Source: JAHFUA01 sp963733935
Lineage (GTDB): Bacteria > Acidobacteriota > Terriglobia > Terriglobales > Acidobacteriaceae
Reading direction: 5' to 3'
Length of the DNA: 64,000 nt
Assembly: GCA_963733935.1 (NCBI GenBank)
Contig: CAVTEQ010000008.1
Coordinates: 1 to 64,000, forward strand
Numbering within the stretch: position 1 is the stretch's first letter; the number at the start of each line of letters is the position of its first letter. Position numbers and translations under genes: made by a program. The notes beneath the pieces are model-generated. The model was not told the origin of the DNA and searched no databases. It saw nothing but the letters and a program-made list of their open reading frames with translations. Of this stretch, positions 38,088 through 47,865 are shown piece after piece.

Positions 38088-38368
38088 TTCGCTGTGGCCT
38101 CCGGCCTCTCTCGAGATACGTCTAAACGGTTGCAACATAAGCGGCTCGCCGTTTCTGACTGTTGCTGGCCAAGGCTTGTGCTCAACCGCACTGCTGAAGG
38201 TCGGAAAGCAAGTTGGAGGCCACGCTCCGCCCGGGGGTACCATCACCCCAGCTTGCTGGGAAACCGGGGCACGGCATCGACAATGGAAGGGACGAAAAAG
38301 GGATGCGGCTTCCGCCGCTGCCGCAGGCTGAAAACCCTTCCGACGAAACTGCGCCTCCGCTAAAACTC
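38088..38368. other. Intergenic stretch without recognised features
   Basis: Leader region of the receiver-PilZ gene followed by G+C-rich sequence. No gene or repeat family was recognised before the dispersed element at 38369. Confidence 0.4.
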
Positions 38369-38477
38369 GCGAGATACCCCCTCCCCCCTGGGTGCTACGG
38401 CACGAATGGAATCATGAACTTACGCCACGGCCCTCGGGGAAAATCCTGATGCGGAAGGAGTTAGAGGGAAAATCTTG
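38369..38477 (-). repeat. G-rich dispersed element, inverted copy
   Basis: On the minus strand it reads CAAGATTTTCCCTCTAACTC, then CGTAAGTTCATGATTCCAT and ends in GGGGGGAGGGGGTATCTCG, in the same order as the copies at 3377-3633. Confidence 0.75.
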
Positions 38478-38569
38478 ATACATAAGATGTTAACTCATTG
38501 CGATGATACATTAAATAACAATAACAAATAGCATACAGCTTTGTCAAGGGAAAAATACAGCGGCGAGAT

Positions 38570-38662
38570 GCATTCGCGATTTCGCCGGAGTCCGCGCTGG
38601 AGGTGATTGCAAGAGAGCGAGGATGGAGCATCTACGAGCCCAAGTCGCGCAGCGACGACTGA
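38570..38662 (+). pseudogene. Detached 3' end of a HAD-phosphatase gene
   Basis: Codes AFAISPESALEVIARERGWS followed by IYEPK and a repeat-encoded SRSDD tail. This aligns with the last 27 residues of the HAD-family gene at 49524-50230 (AFAISPDAGLEVIARERGWR, VYEPD), with mainly synonymous differences, and the mini-hairpin array that follows each is also shared. Upstream of 38560 the sequence is AT-rich and unrelated. So a gene 3' end and repeat cassette exist in two places. Confidence 0.8.
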
Positions 38663-38876
38663 GATTAGCCCGGCACGAAGTGCCGGGTTGGGTTATTAAG
38701 AATTCAGCGAGTCCCGTAGGGACGACTGAAACGTCGCGCAGCGTCTGCCCCGTGCCGCCCCTGGAAGGGGCTCGGATCTTCATGGCAGCTTACCCAGCAC
38801 TTGCGGCGCCTACGGCGCTCGCTGCGTGCTGGGCTAATTTCGTCGCGTCCGCAAAGCGGACGCGTTTTCGTCATAG
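38641..38876. repeat. Mini-hairpin array, copy 3
   Basis: Successive palindromes GTCGCGCAGCGAC, CCCGGCACGAAGTGCCGGG, GTCCCGTAGGGAC, GCCCCTGGAAGGGGC, a longer AGCACTTGCG...GTGCTGG pair and GCGTCCGCAAAGCGGACGC. The order matches the array at 49287-49540 read on the opposite strand. Confidence 0.85.
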
Positions 38877-38886
38877 AATTCGTCGA

Positions 38887-38998
38887 GGGGAAAGGGGGAC
38901 AGCCTGAACTGCTGGAGTTTTTTGACAACCTGAGTACAATCGCGGCCATGCTACAACGGTTCCATAAATGCCTCAGTTCAGGCTGTCCCCGTTTCCCC
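38887..38998. repeat. REP-like inverted repeat
   Basis: GGGGAAAGGGGGACAGCCTG plus AACT at 38887-38910 pairs with AGTTCAGGCTGTCCCCGTTT plus CCCC at 38975-38998 (nearly perfect, 24 bp). The 64-bp spacer has no clear coding content. Confidence 0.75.
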
Positions 38999-39009
38999 CT
39001 GCCGCTTTT

Positions 39010-39349
39010 GGTATCCGGTTCTGCAGTGAAGCTTGTTGTGCTCAAGAACCCTGAAAGGGCAGGAGGACAAGTAGTCTCCGGTTGCATCCGAGACAACGCA
39101 TCGGGCGAAAGCCTACTAGCGAAGCCAGCCTCTCGAGAAAATTACGACGATGGCTTAATCGGCACTTCGCCTTTTTGCACCTGGGACACAGCATTCAGTT
39201 CTTTGGCCCTTCCTCTCCGAACTACGTCCAATTGGAGGATGGGGAAAATACTAGCCGAAGCTGATAGAGCTGGCAGCATCTCGCCGGTTACAGCGCGTGG
39301 TGACCAAGGTTTGGGCGACCGTGGGAGGCGATGCGATTTGGCCGGGCCC
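39010..39349. other. Intergenic stretch without recognised gene
   Basis: 340 bp between two repeat blocks; open frames here have no recognisable domain or ribosome-binding site. Confidence 0.35.
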
Positions 39350-39655
39350 GTCGTCCCGAAGCGCGCGAAGCGCGCGCTAGAACGTAGCCCACGGCGTAAG
39401 CCGTGGGAAAGAGACCGAGAGAAACAAAGCCCGTGTAGCGGGCGAAAGAATGCATCCATAAGTTTCTACGGAAAGACAACTCTTACGCCCGCTTCGCGGG
39501 CTGGATCATCGGTATCACGCGACCCACGGCTTACGAGTCTGTTACGAAACTCTTCCGCCCGCTTCGCGGGCTTGCGTTCCATCCCACTTTTGCCCCACAG
39601 CTTGCGCTGTGGGCTACGTTCTAGCGCGCGTTTCACGCGCTTTTCGCGCCCACCC
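39350..39655. repeat. Mini-hairpin array, copy 4, inside a 21-bp perfect inverted repeat
   Basis: Outer arms GCGCGCTAGAACGTAGCCCA+C (39372-39392) and their exact reverse complement (39609-39629). Inside: CCCACGGCGTAAGCCGTGGG, GCCCGTGTAGCGGGC, GCCCGCTTCGCGGGC twice, and CCCACAGCTTGCGCTGTGGG. It ends just upstream of the protein-kinase gene. Confidence 0.85.
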
Positions 39656-39709
39656 TCCGTTTGACTTGCCCCGGCCCGCAACCTAACATGGCCGTCCGAG
39701 GGGGAATCC

Positions 39710-42700
39710 TTGATCGGGCGGACGGTGGCGCATTATCGCGTGCTGGAGAGGCTCGGCGGCGGCGGCATGGGTGTCGTCTACAAGGCCGAGGACCTCAAGC
39801 TCGGACGCATGGTGGCGCTCAAGTTCCTGCCCGAAGACATGTTGCGCGAGCCGCAGGCGCTCGAACGGTTTCAGCGGGAAGCCCGCGCCGCCTCTTCGCT
39901 CGACCATCCCAACATCTGCACCATCTTTGAAGTGAGCGAGCACGACGGCCAGCCGTTCATCGCCATGCAGTATCTGGAAGGCCGCACCCTCAAGCACTTT
40001 ATCGAGGGCCACTCGCTTAGGCTCTCGACGGTGCTCGAGTTGGCCATCCAGATCGCCGACGCGCTCGAAGCCGCGCACCAGAAGGGCATCGTTCATCGCG
40101 ACATCAAGCCTGCGAACATCTTTGTCACCACTCGCGAGCAGGCCAAGGTGCTGGATTTTGGCCTGGCCAAGGTGACGCCCCGGCATGCCGCCGAGGCCGT
40201 GGGCGCTTCCGCCATGCCCACCAGCGCGGGGCAGGAGATGCTCACGAGCCCTGGCGTCGCCATGGGCACCGTGGCGTATATGTCCCCGGAGCAGGCGCGC
40301 GGTGAAGAACTCGACAGCCGCACCGACCTGTTTTCCTTCGGCGCGGTGCTCTACGAGATGGCGACCGGGCATGATGCCCTTCCGCGGCGACACTTCCGCG
40401 GTGATCTTCGATTCCATCCTCAACCGCTTGCCTACGCCTCCGGTGCGGCTTAACCCGGAGCTGCCGGCGAAGCTGGAAGAGATCATCGACAAGGCGCTCG
40501 AGAAAGACCGCCGCCTGCGCTACCAGACGGCGTCCGATCTGCGGACCGACCTGGCGCGGCTGAAGCGCGATATGGACTCTGGACGCGCCGCGGCCATGAC
40601 CAGCGCTGCAGTAGCGATTCCCGGAGCCGCCGTCTGACACCGAGCGGTGGAGTGACGCCTGCCAGCGGCGTCAGCCGTCCGGTGACAACCACGGCCACTG
40701 GCGCCACGAGTGCCGCATCCGCCGCTGTTTCCGCCTCGACTCCCGCTATGGGCACGCCGCCTGCCAGCGGCGGCACACCCGTTGTTGCGCCCGAGCCTCC
40801 GCCGCGGAAACCAGTGTGGCTGTATGGTGCGGTGGCGGCGATCGTTCTCATCCTCGCGGTTTTGGGCTGGTGGTTCTTCCGCGGACGCGAAGCACACCAT
40901 GGCGCGCACGCCGAGCACAAATCCGTCGCCGTGCTCTACTTCACTAATCTCTCGCAGGACAAATCGCTGGACTGGCTCGATCGCGGCTTGACCGAGATGC
41001 TTACCACCAACCTCGCCCAAGTGCAGGGCCTGGACGTGCTCTCGACCGAGCGCATCCAGGGCTCGCTGCAGCGGGTGGGCAAGAAGGACGGCGCGATGGA
41101 TGCGAGCACGGCGCAGGCGGTGGCGCGCGATGCCGGCGCCGACGTCTTCATCACCGGAGCGCTGCTCAAGGTTGGTCCGCAACTGCGCCTGGACGTGCGC
41201 GTGCAGGATACGCAGACCGGACAGATCGTTGACTCGCATAAGCTCGAAGGAGAGAACATCCAGAGCATTTTCGGGATGGTCGATTCGCTCACGGCGCACA
41301 TTGCCGGTCACTTCATGCCAGGCAGCGCCGCCAAAGCCCCGGCGATCGAGCAGGCGCTGACCTCGAACGTCGAAGCGCTGCGCCATTACCAGCTCGGCCG
41401 TGAATACACGACGCGCTATATGACCGCGGAATCCATCCGCGAACTGGAGGAAGCGGTACGCCTGGATCCGCAATTCGCGTCGGCCTACCTGCTGCTGTCG
41501 TTCGATTACAGCTTCGAGGGCGATTTGCGCAAAGCGGAAGAGGTCAGCCGCAAGGTCGAGCCGCTGCGATCGCGCCTATCGCGCCGCGAGCAATTGCAGT
41601 TTCAAATGAACCTGGCGCGCCGCTCGCGCGATCTGGAGGCGCTGGTTCGTGCTCTGGAGGCCATGATCGCGGAGTTCCCGCGGGAGGACAATTCACGGGC
41701 ATCGCTCGGCGTGGTGCTTCAGGGCCTGAACCAGACCGACCGGTCGATCAGCCTGCTGCGCGAAGGCCTGGCCGCCGATCCTAAGGACGAAGACCTGTGG
41801 AACATCCTGGGATACGCTTACGCTAACAAAGGAGACAAAGCCGAGGCGCTTCAAGGCCAGCGACCAGTACATCGCGCTTCGTCCGGGAGATCCCAATCCC
41901 GTGGATACGCGGGGCGACATCCTGTTCTGGTTCGGCCAGGATGACGATGCGCTCGCCGCTTACCGCAAGGCGATGGAGCTCAAGCCCGACTTCCAGGGAT
42001 ATACGGAATACGTCAAGCTGGCCAGTGTTTATGCCGATCAGGGAAAGTACGCCCTGGCGGAGGCGGCCCTGCAGGAGTACGCCCAGCGCACGGTTCCACT
42101 CTATCGCCTCTACCTTCCGATTTTTGAGTCGCAGATCCAGCAGGTGCGCGGCGATGTGGACGGCGCTCTCGAGAGCTATCGCAAGGCGGTCCTGCAGCTC
42201 GCCCGTGCCGGGCAGGATGAAAGCGCGGGAGACACCCTGCGCTCGCTCGCCGGCACCTCGATGCTGGCGGGAGATAGCCAGGCGGCCCTTGCCTTCGCGC
42301 GCCAGCAAAAGTTGCACGGTGAGGAGCTGCCGGCAATCGCACTGCTGGAGGCGGTCCACGGCGACCAGGCGGCGGCCGAGCGCGACCTGCGGCAATTTGT
42401 CAGCACGCGCCCGTGGATATCGCCGCGCTTCGTCGAGATTCGGACAAAGACAAGCGATATCGCCGGCGCTGTCGCCCGCGGCGACGGACAGGGCGCCTTG
42501 ACGCTGCTGGCCGGCATTCCCGAGTTCCAGGATGTTGCAACCCTGTTCGCCCGGGGCCGCGCTCACGAGCTGGTGAAGGACTACGCCTCCGCTGAGCCGG
42601 AATTTCGCAGGGCCTTGCTGGAGAGCCGCACCTTCTCGAACTTTGGTTTCATGCGCGGCCAGATTCCGCTGTTTGCGGTGCTCACCCACTACTACCTGGG

Positions 42701-42839
42701 CCAATTGTACGAAGACTCGGGGAAAAGGCAGCAGGCGATCGACGAATACCAGTCTTTCCTATCTCACTTCGAAGGTTCTCGCACCAAGTTGGCGCAGGTG
42801 GCCGAAGCCCGCGCTGCCCTCCAGCGGCTGGTGCACTAG
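39710..42839 (+). pseudogene. Ser/Thr protein kinase with TPR-rich sensor region, three frameshifts
   Basis: About 1040 codons when frames are joined. TTG start at 39710 giving MIGRTVAHYRVLERLGGGGM. Kinase domain: Gly loop, VALKF Lys, HRDIKPANI catalytic loop, DFGLAK, and APE-like MSPEQARG. Frame changes occur near 40370 (before FRGDTSAVIFDSIL), near 40635 and near 41850. Then a Thr/Pro/Ala linker, one membrane helix (VWLYGAVAAIVLILAVLGWW), a TolB-like FlgO domain (VAVLYFTNLSQDKSLDWLDR), and TPR repeats to the end. The architecture is that of PknB-type kinases of this phylum. All parts are conserved between the shifts, so sequencing indels are plausible. Confidence 0.85.
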
Positions 42840-43040
42840 CCGGTACCCCGCTCGGACTTTCCACTCGGGCTGGCTTGCATCCTCGACCGCAATGCCGCTA
42901 TGCTCTAGCCATACTCGTTCCGGAGTCGCAGGGGACTCTGGACACCGCATCCGCCGCCCAGGTTCTGCGGGCAGATCTGCACGTTCGTGGTCCAGCCATA
43001 TTCGTCGCGAAGCCGCACTACGGCTGTTTTTGGGGGGTCT

Positions 43041-44669
43041 ATGAGCGACGCCGTCTTGAATCTGCCCGAACCGCCGCCGGCGCGACCGGTGCTGCGTCGA
43101 TACGTGATCGGCATTGCCGTTGCCACCATAGTGCCTTTTGTCCTGTGGCCGCCGCTGCTGACGCACATCACCTCTTCGGATTTCCTGCCGCACCGATTCT
43201 GTTATCTCGCCAATTCAAAGTTGATCTGGCTGAATGTCACCTCGGACCTGCTAATCGGGCTGGCGTACGTCACCATCTCGGCCACGCTGGCATATCTGGT
43301 GCGCCGCGCTCGGCGCGACATTCCTTTCTCCTGGATGTTCCTGGCTTTCGGATTGTTCATTGTCGCCTGCGGCGGCACCCACTTCATGGAAGTTCTTACC
43401 GTATGGAAGCCGTTCTACTGGCTTTCCGGAGACGTAAAGGTGGTGACCGCGCTGGCGTCGGTGACCACCGCCGTGCTGCTGCCGGGGCTGGTGCCGAAAA
43501 CTCTGGACCTGCTGACCGCGGCACGCGTGGCGCGCCAGCGCAAGCAGGACCTTGAAGCCGCCAATATTCGCTTACTCGAGCTGGAGAAGATGAGCACCGG
43601 CTTGGCGGCGCGGGCCGCGGCCGGCATCGCCACCTGGGAATTGAATCTCCGCAGCGGCGAGCTTAAATGGGCGGGCGAGGCGGAGGCCATTTTTGGCCGC
43701 AATCCGCAGCAGTTGTCCAGCATGGGCCGCCTGCTGGCCGCGGTACACGAGGACGACCGCAGCCGCGTGCAGCAGGCGCTCGATAAGGCCGTTGCTGAGC
43801 GCGCCGGGTACGATACCGAGTTCCGCCTGGTGTGGCCGGATGGCGCCGTGCGCTGGCTGATCGCCAAGGGCCGCGTCTATTCCGACCAGGCCGGCCTGCC
43901 GCAGACCATGATCGGCGTGAACATGGACGTCAGCGCTCGCAAGCAGTCCGAAGCCGCCTTGCAGCAGGCGGAGAAGCTGGCGGTTGCCGGTCGCCTGGCC
44001 GCCTCGGTCGCGCATGAGATCAACAACCCCCTGGCCTCGGTCACCAATCTGGTGTACCTCATTCAGACACACAGCGCCACCGTTCCCCAGGTCCGCGAAT
44101 ATGCCGACCTGGCGCAGGCCGAGCTCACGCGCGTGGCCCACGTCGTACGCCAGACTCTGGGGTTCTATCGTGAACCCGCGGCCGCCATCCCGGTGCGAGT
44201 TGCCGACGTGCTGGAGAACGTCTTCGCATTGCACGGGCCGCAACTCCGTGCGAAGAGCATTGCGCTGGAAAAGCAATACCGCGACCATGCCGCCGTAACT
44301 GGCCATCCCGGAGAACTACGGCAACTCTTCTCCAACCTGGTGACCAATGCCATCGAGGCCCTGCCGCAAGGCGGCCGCCTGCGCGTGCGTATTTCCGGCG
44401 GCTCACCCCAGCGCCCGGGAGTTCGTGTGATCGTGGCGGATAACGGCGTCGGCATCCCGCCGGACCAACTCCGCCGTGTGTTCGAGCCGTTTTTTACTAC
44501 CAAGGGTGAACGCGGCACCGGGCTCGGCCTCTGGGTAAGCCATAGCATTGTGGACAAGCATGGCGGCCGGATCCGCGTCCGCAGCCGCTTCGGTCGCGGT
44601 CGCAGCGGAACCGTGTTCCAAGTATTCCTGCCGCAGGAGCAGGCAGAGATGGAAACGGTGGCCGGCTGA
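43041..44669 (+). CDS. Histidine kinase with ethylene-receptor-like (ETR1) membrane domain
   Basis: 542 residues. Three membrane helices at about 58-155 match the ethylene-binding domain of plant ETR1: SDLLIGLAY supplies Asp69 (ETR1 Asp25) and Tyr76 (Tyr32); FIVACGGTHF supplies the copper-ligand pair Cys110 and His114 (Cys65, His69). ETR1 Pro36 is Ser here. A PAS domain (about 195-310, AGIATWELNLRSG), a coiled linker, dimerisation domain with His in VAHEINNPLA, and HATPase (NLVTNAIEAL, VADNGVGIPP, GTGLGLW) follow. There is no receiver partner nearby, so it is an orphan kinase. It may sense ethylene or copper; ligand binding is inferred from residues only. Confidence 0.92.
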   Translation: MSDAVLNLPEPPPARPVLRRYVIGIAVATIVPFVLWPPLLTHITSSDFLPHRFCYLANSKLIWLNVTSDLLIGLAYVTISATLAYLVRRARRDIPFSWMFLAFGLFIVACGGTHFMEVLTVWKPFYWLSGDVKVVTALASVTTAVLLPGLVPKTLDLLTAARVARQRKQDLEAANIRLLELEKMSTGLAARAAAGIATWELNLRSGELKWAGEAEAIFGRNPQQLSSMGRLLAAVHEDDRSRVQQALDKAVAERAGYDTEFRLVWPDGAVRWLIAKGRVYSDQAGLPQTMIGVNMDVSARKQSEAALQQAEKLAVAGRLAASVAHEINNPLASVTNLVYLIQTHSATVPQVREYADLAQAELTRVAHVVRQTLGFYREPAAAIPVRVADVLENVFALHGPQLRAKSIALEKQYRDHAAVTGHPGELRQLFSNLVTNAIEALPQGGRLRVRISGGSPQRPGVRVIVADNGVGIPPDQLRRVFEPFFTTKGERGTGLGLWVSHSIVDKHGGRIRVRSRFGRGRSGTVFQVFLPQEQAEMETVAG

Positions 44670-44714
44670 AGGGCTGCGACGCTCAGCGCCGGATAGGTGG
44701 AACCAGCCTACTGC

Positions 44715-45857
44715 TTACGTCCGCCGGTCGATGGGAATATAGGGTGCCGGATACGCCGGACCAACGTACTCGGCGCGCGGACGGATGAGGCGATTGTCGT
44801 CGAGCTGCTCCAGCACGTGCGCCGTCCAGCCGCTGATGCGCGATACGGCGAACACCGGGGTGAATAGATCGATATCAATTCCCAAGGTGTGGTAGGTAGA
44901 AGCCGAATAGAAATCCACGTTAGCGTTGAGCTTCTTGTCCGCCTTGATGAACTCCTCGATCTTGTGGGAGAACTGGAACCACTTGGGCTCGCCCGCCGAT
45001 TCACCCAGTTCCTGGGACATCTTCCGCAGGTGCGTGGCGCGCGGGTCTTCCGTGTGATACACGCGGTGGCCGAAGCCAGGGACTTTTTTCTTCTGCGCCA
45101 GCATGCCCTGCACGTACTCGACTGGGTCAGCACCCGAGCGATCGATGGCTTCCAGAATCTTGAACACTTCTTCGTTGGCTCCGCCGTGCAGCGGGCCCTT
45201 CAACGCCCCGAGGCCAGAGGTAATCGACGAATGCATATCGGAGAGCGTGGCCGCGGTGACGCGCGCGGCGAAGGTGGAAGCGTTCAGCTCGTGGTCAGCA
45301 TGCAGGATGAGCGCAATATCCAAGGCGCGTTCGGCAGTCTTTGAAGGCGGCTCACCCTTGAGCATGAGCAGGAAGTTGGCGGAGTGGGAGAGATAGCGGT
45401 CCGGCTCGACCAACTGCAGTCCCTTGCGGATGCGGTCATAATAGGCCACGATCATGGCCAGTTGTGAGGTCAGGCGGACGGTTTTGCGCAGATTGGCTTC
45501 GCGGGTATTGACCCGCTCTTCCGGATCGAAGTAGGAAAGGGCGGAGATGGTGGTGCGCAGCACGTCCATGGGCAGCGCGTGCTTGGGCGCCTGCCGCAAG
45601 TAGCTGATGATGCCCGCGTCCAGCTTGCGTTCCCGCCACAGCAGCGTGCGCAACTCTTGCAGCTCCGGCCGCGTGGGCAGCTTGCCGTACCAGAGCAGGT
45701 AGCAGACTTCCTCGAAGCTGGAGTTGTCGGCTAACTCGTGGATGTCGATGCCGCGATAGGCGAGCACACCGCGGTCGCCGTCGATATAGCAGATGCTGGA
45801 GTTGGCAGCGACTACGCCTTCCAGCCCTTTGGGGGGCATAGCCGTGGTGGTGGACAT
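44715..45857 (-). CDS. gltA: Citrate synthase family protein
   Basis: 380 residues, the short bacterial type. Active-site regions are complete: LHADHELNASTF (His), GALKGPLHGGANEEV, PGFGHRVYHTEDPRA (His), and VDFYSASTYHTLGI (Asp). It condenses oxaloacetate with acetyl-CoA (or propionyl-CoA if it is a methylcitrate synthase; no prp genes are nearby). It converges on the ethylene-receptor-like kinase. A purine stretch (GGAGAGA) lies before the ATG. Confidence 0.95.
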   Translation of the reverse strand: MSTTTAMPPKGLEGVVAANSSICYIDGDRGVLAYRGIDIHELADNSSFEEVCYLLWYGKLPTRPELQELRTLLWRERKLDAGIISYLRQAPKHALPMDVLRTTISALSYFDPEERVNTREANLRKTVRLTSQLAMIVAYYDRIRKGLQLVEPDRYLSHSANFLLMLKGEPPSKTAERALDIALILHADHELNASTFAARVTAATLSDMHSSITSGLGALKGPLHGGANEEVFKILEAIDRSGADPVEYVQGMLAQKKKVPGFGHRVYHTEDPRATHLRKMSQELGESAGEPKWFQFSHKIEEFIKADKKLNANVDFYSASTYHTLGIDIDLFTPVFAVSRISGWTAHVLEQLDDNRLIRPRAEYVGPAYPAPYIPIDRRT

Positions 45858-45983
45858 AATTCTCTCCGCGGCCTGGGGATCTTGGTGCGGGCGTCTATAA
45901 GCAATCGCCCAGGCAACCGCAACTTATTTTTATACTCCAGTGCGGGCGCTTTTCCAAGGCAGCCCGGCCCCCGTACGGCGGCT

Positions 45984-47753
45984 TCACTTCACCTTCAGCA
46001 CCATTACGGTCTCATCGTCGAAGGCTGCCACCCCTTGGGAGTGCTCGGCCACGGCATCAAAGATCGCCCTGACGATCTCCGCGGCGGACTGGCCGCAGTG
46101 CGTGGACATGAGCTGGGCGACGCGCTCATCGCCGAAGGATTGGCCGGTGCGACTGCGGGCGTCGGTGATGCCGTCGCTGTAAAAGACGAACACGTCCCCC
46201 GCTGCGGCCTGAACCGACATCTCGTCATACTCGGCGTCTTCGAACAGGCCGAGAGGAAGGCCCGTGGCGTCCAGTGCCTGCGCGTTGCCATCGCGGCAAT
46301 GAATCGGCAGGGGAACGCCGGAGTTGGCGATATGCATGACGCGATGGTCGTCGTCCCAGATGGCATACAGCAGAGTAAGAAAGTGTGACTCCAGGCGGCG
46401 CTCGTTGAGCGAGGCATTGATGGCCGCCAGCATCTCCGCCGCGGACGGCTCCGCCCCCGCGGTCGAGCGCATGATGCCGCTGGCGAGCGCCGCATACAGC
46501 GCCGCCGGCGCGCCCTTGCCGCTCACGTCGCCGAGCGCAATCCCCTGCCGCCCCAGGGAGTACTCCAGAAAATCGTAAAGGTCGCCGCCGATGGTACGCG
46601 CGGGATTGAAGTGGGCGGCAATTTCCGCATGCTCCAGCTCCGGAGGCGACGGCGGCAGCAGGCTGCGCTGCACCTGGCGAGCCATCTCCAGCTCGCGCTC
46701 CATGCGGCGCTCCTGGCGGGCCAGGCGATCGTAGAGCCGCGCATTCTCAATGGCGATGGCGATCTGCGCCGCCAGCGTGCTGAGGGTGCGCATGTGGGCT
46801 TCGCGAAAATACCCTCGCCGGGTGTGCTCCAGGTCAAGCACGCCGATCACGCTGTCTTTGTAGACAAGCGGCACCACCAGCTCGGAACGCGTCTCCGGGT
46901 TGAGTTCGATGTAGCGCGGGTCTTTCGAAACGTCGGGCGCCAGCACCGGCAGGGCGTGTTGGGCGGCATAGCCCACCAGCCCTTTGCCCAGCTCGATTTC
47001 GCTCTTGATCTGCACCTTCTCGTTGAAGCGCAGCGAAAAACGGTGCTGCAGACGCTCGCCGCTGCCATCCAGCAGCAGAATGCTGAACATGTGATAGTCG
47101 ATGACCCGGTTCAGCAGCTCGCCGATGCGCTTGAACAGTACATCCAGATCGAGGATCGCCGTGAGCTCACGGCTGATCTCGTTGAGCACCGTTAGCAGCT
47201 TGGCCTGCTGCGAGGTGCGGGTATAAAGCCGCGCATTCTCGATGGCGATGGCGATCCGCGAGGCGATCAGCGTCAGCAGGCGCGAATGTTCCGGCGAGAA
47301 GTAGCCGGGTTCGGGCGCCTGGATGTCGAGCACGCCGATGACGCGGTTCTTCACGATCAGCGGTACCGCCAGCTCGGAGCGCACTTCTGACACACTGCCG
47401 ATGTAGTGCGGTTCGGTGGCGACGTCGTTCACCAGCACGGCTTCGCCGCGCTGCGCTGCCAGGCCGGTGATGCCCTCACCTACGCGCCCGCGAAACTTCT
47501 GCGCCGCTTCCTGCGGATGGCCGACGGAGAAGCGAATGCGCAGCTCGTCGCTCTTGGGCTCACGCAGCAGGATGGCGAAGATGTCGAAGTGAATCATCTT
47601 CTCCACTAGCTGGGCGACGCGCTGCAGCAGTTCGTCGAGGTCGAGCGTCGCATTCACGACGTCCGCGACCTCCAGCAGAAGAAAGGGGTCGAACGAAGGG
47701 GAGTCGCGCTTCGCGCTCGACGCCGCCGGCACCGATTTGGAGACGGAACTCAT
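45984..47753 (-). CDS. GAF-GAF-SpoIIE (PP2C) phosphatase
   Basis: 589 residues from ATG 47753. Two GAF domains (about 22-175 and 195-350) precede a short coiled coil and an RsbU/SpoIIE-type PPM phosphatase (about 385-585) with metal-binding GGDLYDFLE, ALGDVSGKG, and VFVFYSDGITDA. It should dephosphorylate an anti-sigma-factor antagonist in response to small-molecule or redox input to GAF. No cognate STAS or anti-sigma gene is present nearby. The start was placed at the methionine nearest the first structured region. Confidence 0.93.
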   Translation of the reverse strand: MSSVSKSVPAASSAKRDSPSFDPFLLLEVADVVNATLDLDELLQRVAQLVEKMIHFDIFAILLREPKSDELRIRFSVGHPQEAAQKFRGRVGEGITGLAAQRGEAVLVNDVATEPHYIGSVSEVRSELAVPLIVKNRVIGVLDIQAPEPGYFSPEHSRLLTLIASRIAIAIENARLYTRTSQQAKLLTVLNEISRELTAILDLDVLFKRIGELLNRVIDYHMFSILLLDGSGERLQHRFSLRFNEKVQIKSEIELGKGLVGYAAQHALPVLAPDVSKDPRYIELNPETRSELVVPLVYKDSVIGVLDLEHTRRGYFREAHMRTLSTLAAQIAIAIENARLYDRLARQERRMERELEMARQVQRSLLPPSPPELEHAEIAAHFNPARTIGGDLYDFLEYSLGRQGIALGDVSGKGAPAALYAALASGIMRSTAGAEPSAAEMLAAINASLNERRLESHFLTLLYAIWDDDHRVMHIANSGVPLPIHCRDGNAQALDATGLPLGLFEDAEYDEMSVQAAAGDVFVFYSDGITDARSRTGQSFGDERVAQLMSTHCGQSAAEIVRAIFDAVAEHSQGVAAFDDETVMVLKVK

Positions 47754-47865
47754 CTTTCTCCATGATAGCAGCCGGGTGTTGGCTGCCGATTCCCGATCCG
47801 GACGCGAATTGCGCGCAGCCAACCTCGCGACTAGAATCTGTTGGCTTCATCGGCAAGGTGGAATC

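Noticed and set aside
38801..39664. 287-codon open frame across the repeat region
   Set aside because: Composed of translated repeats and palindromes; no start signal or domain.
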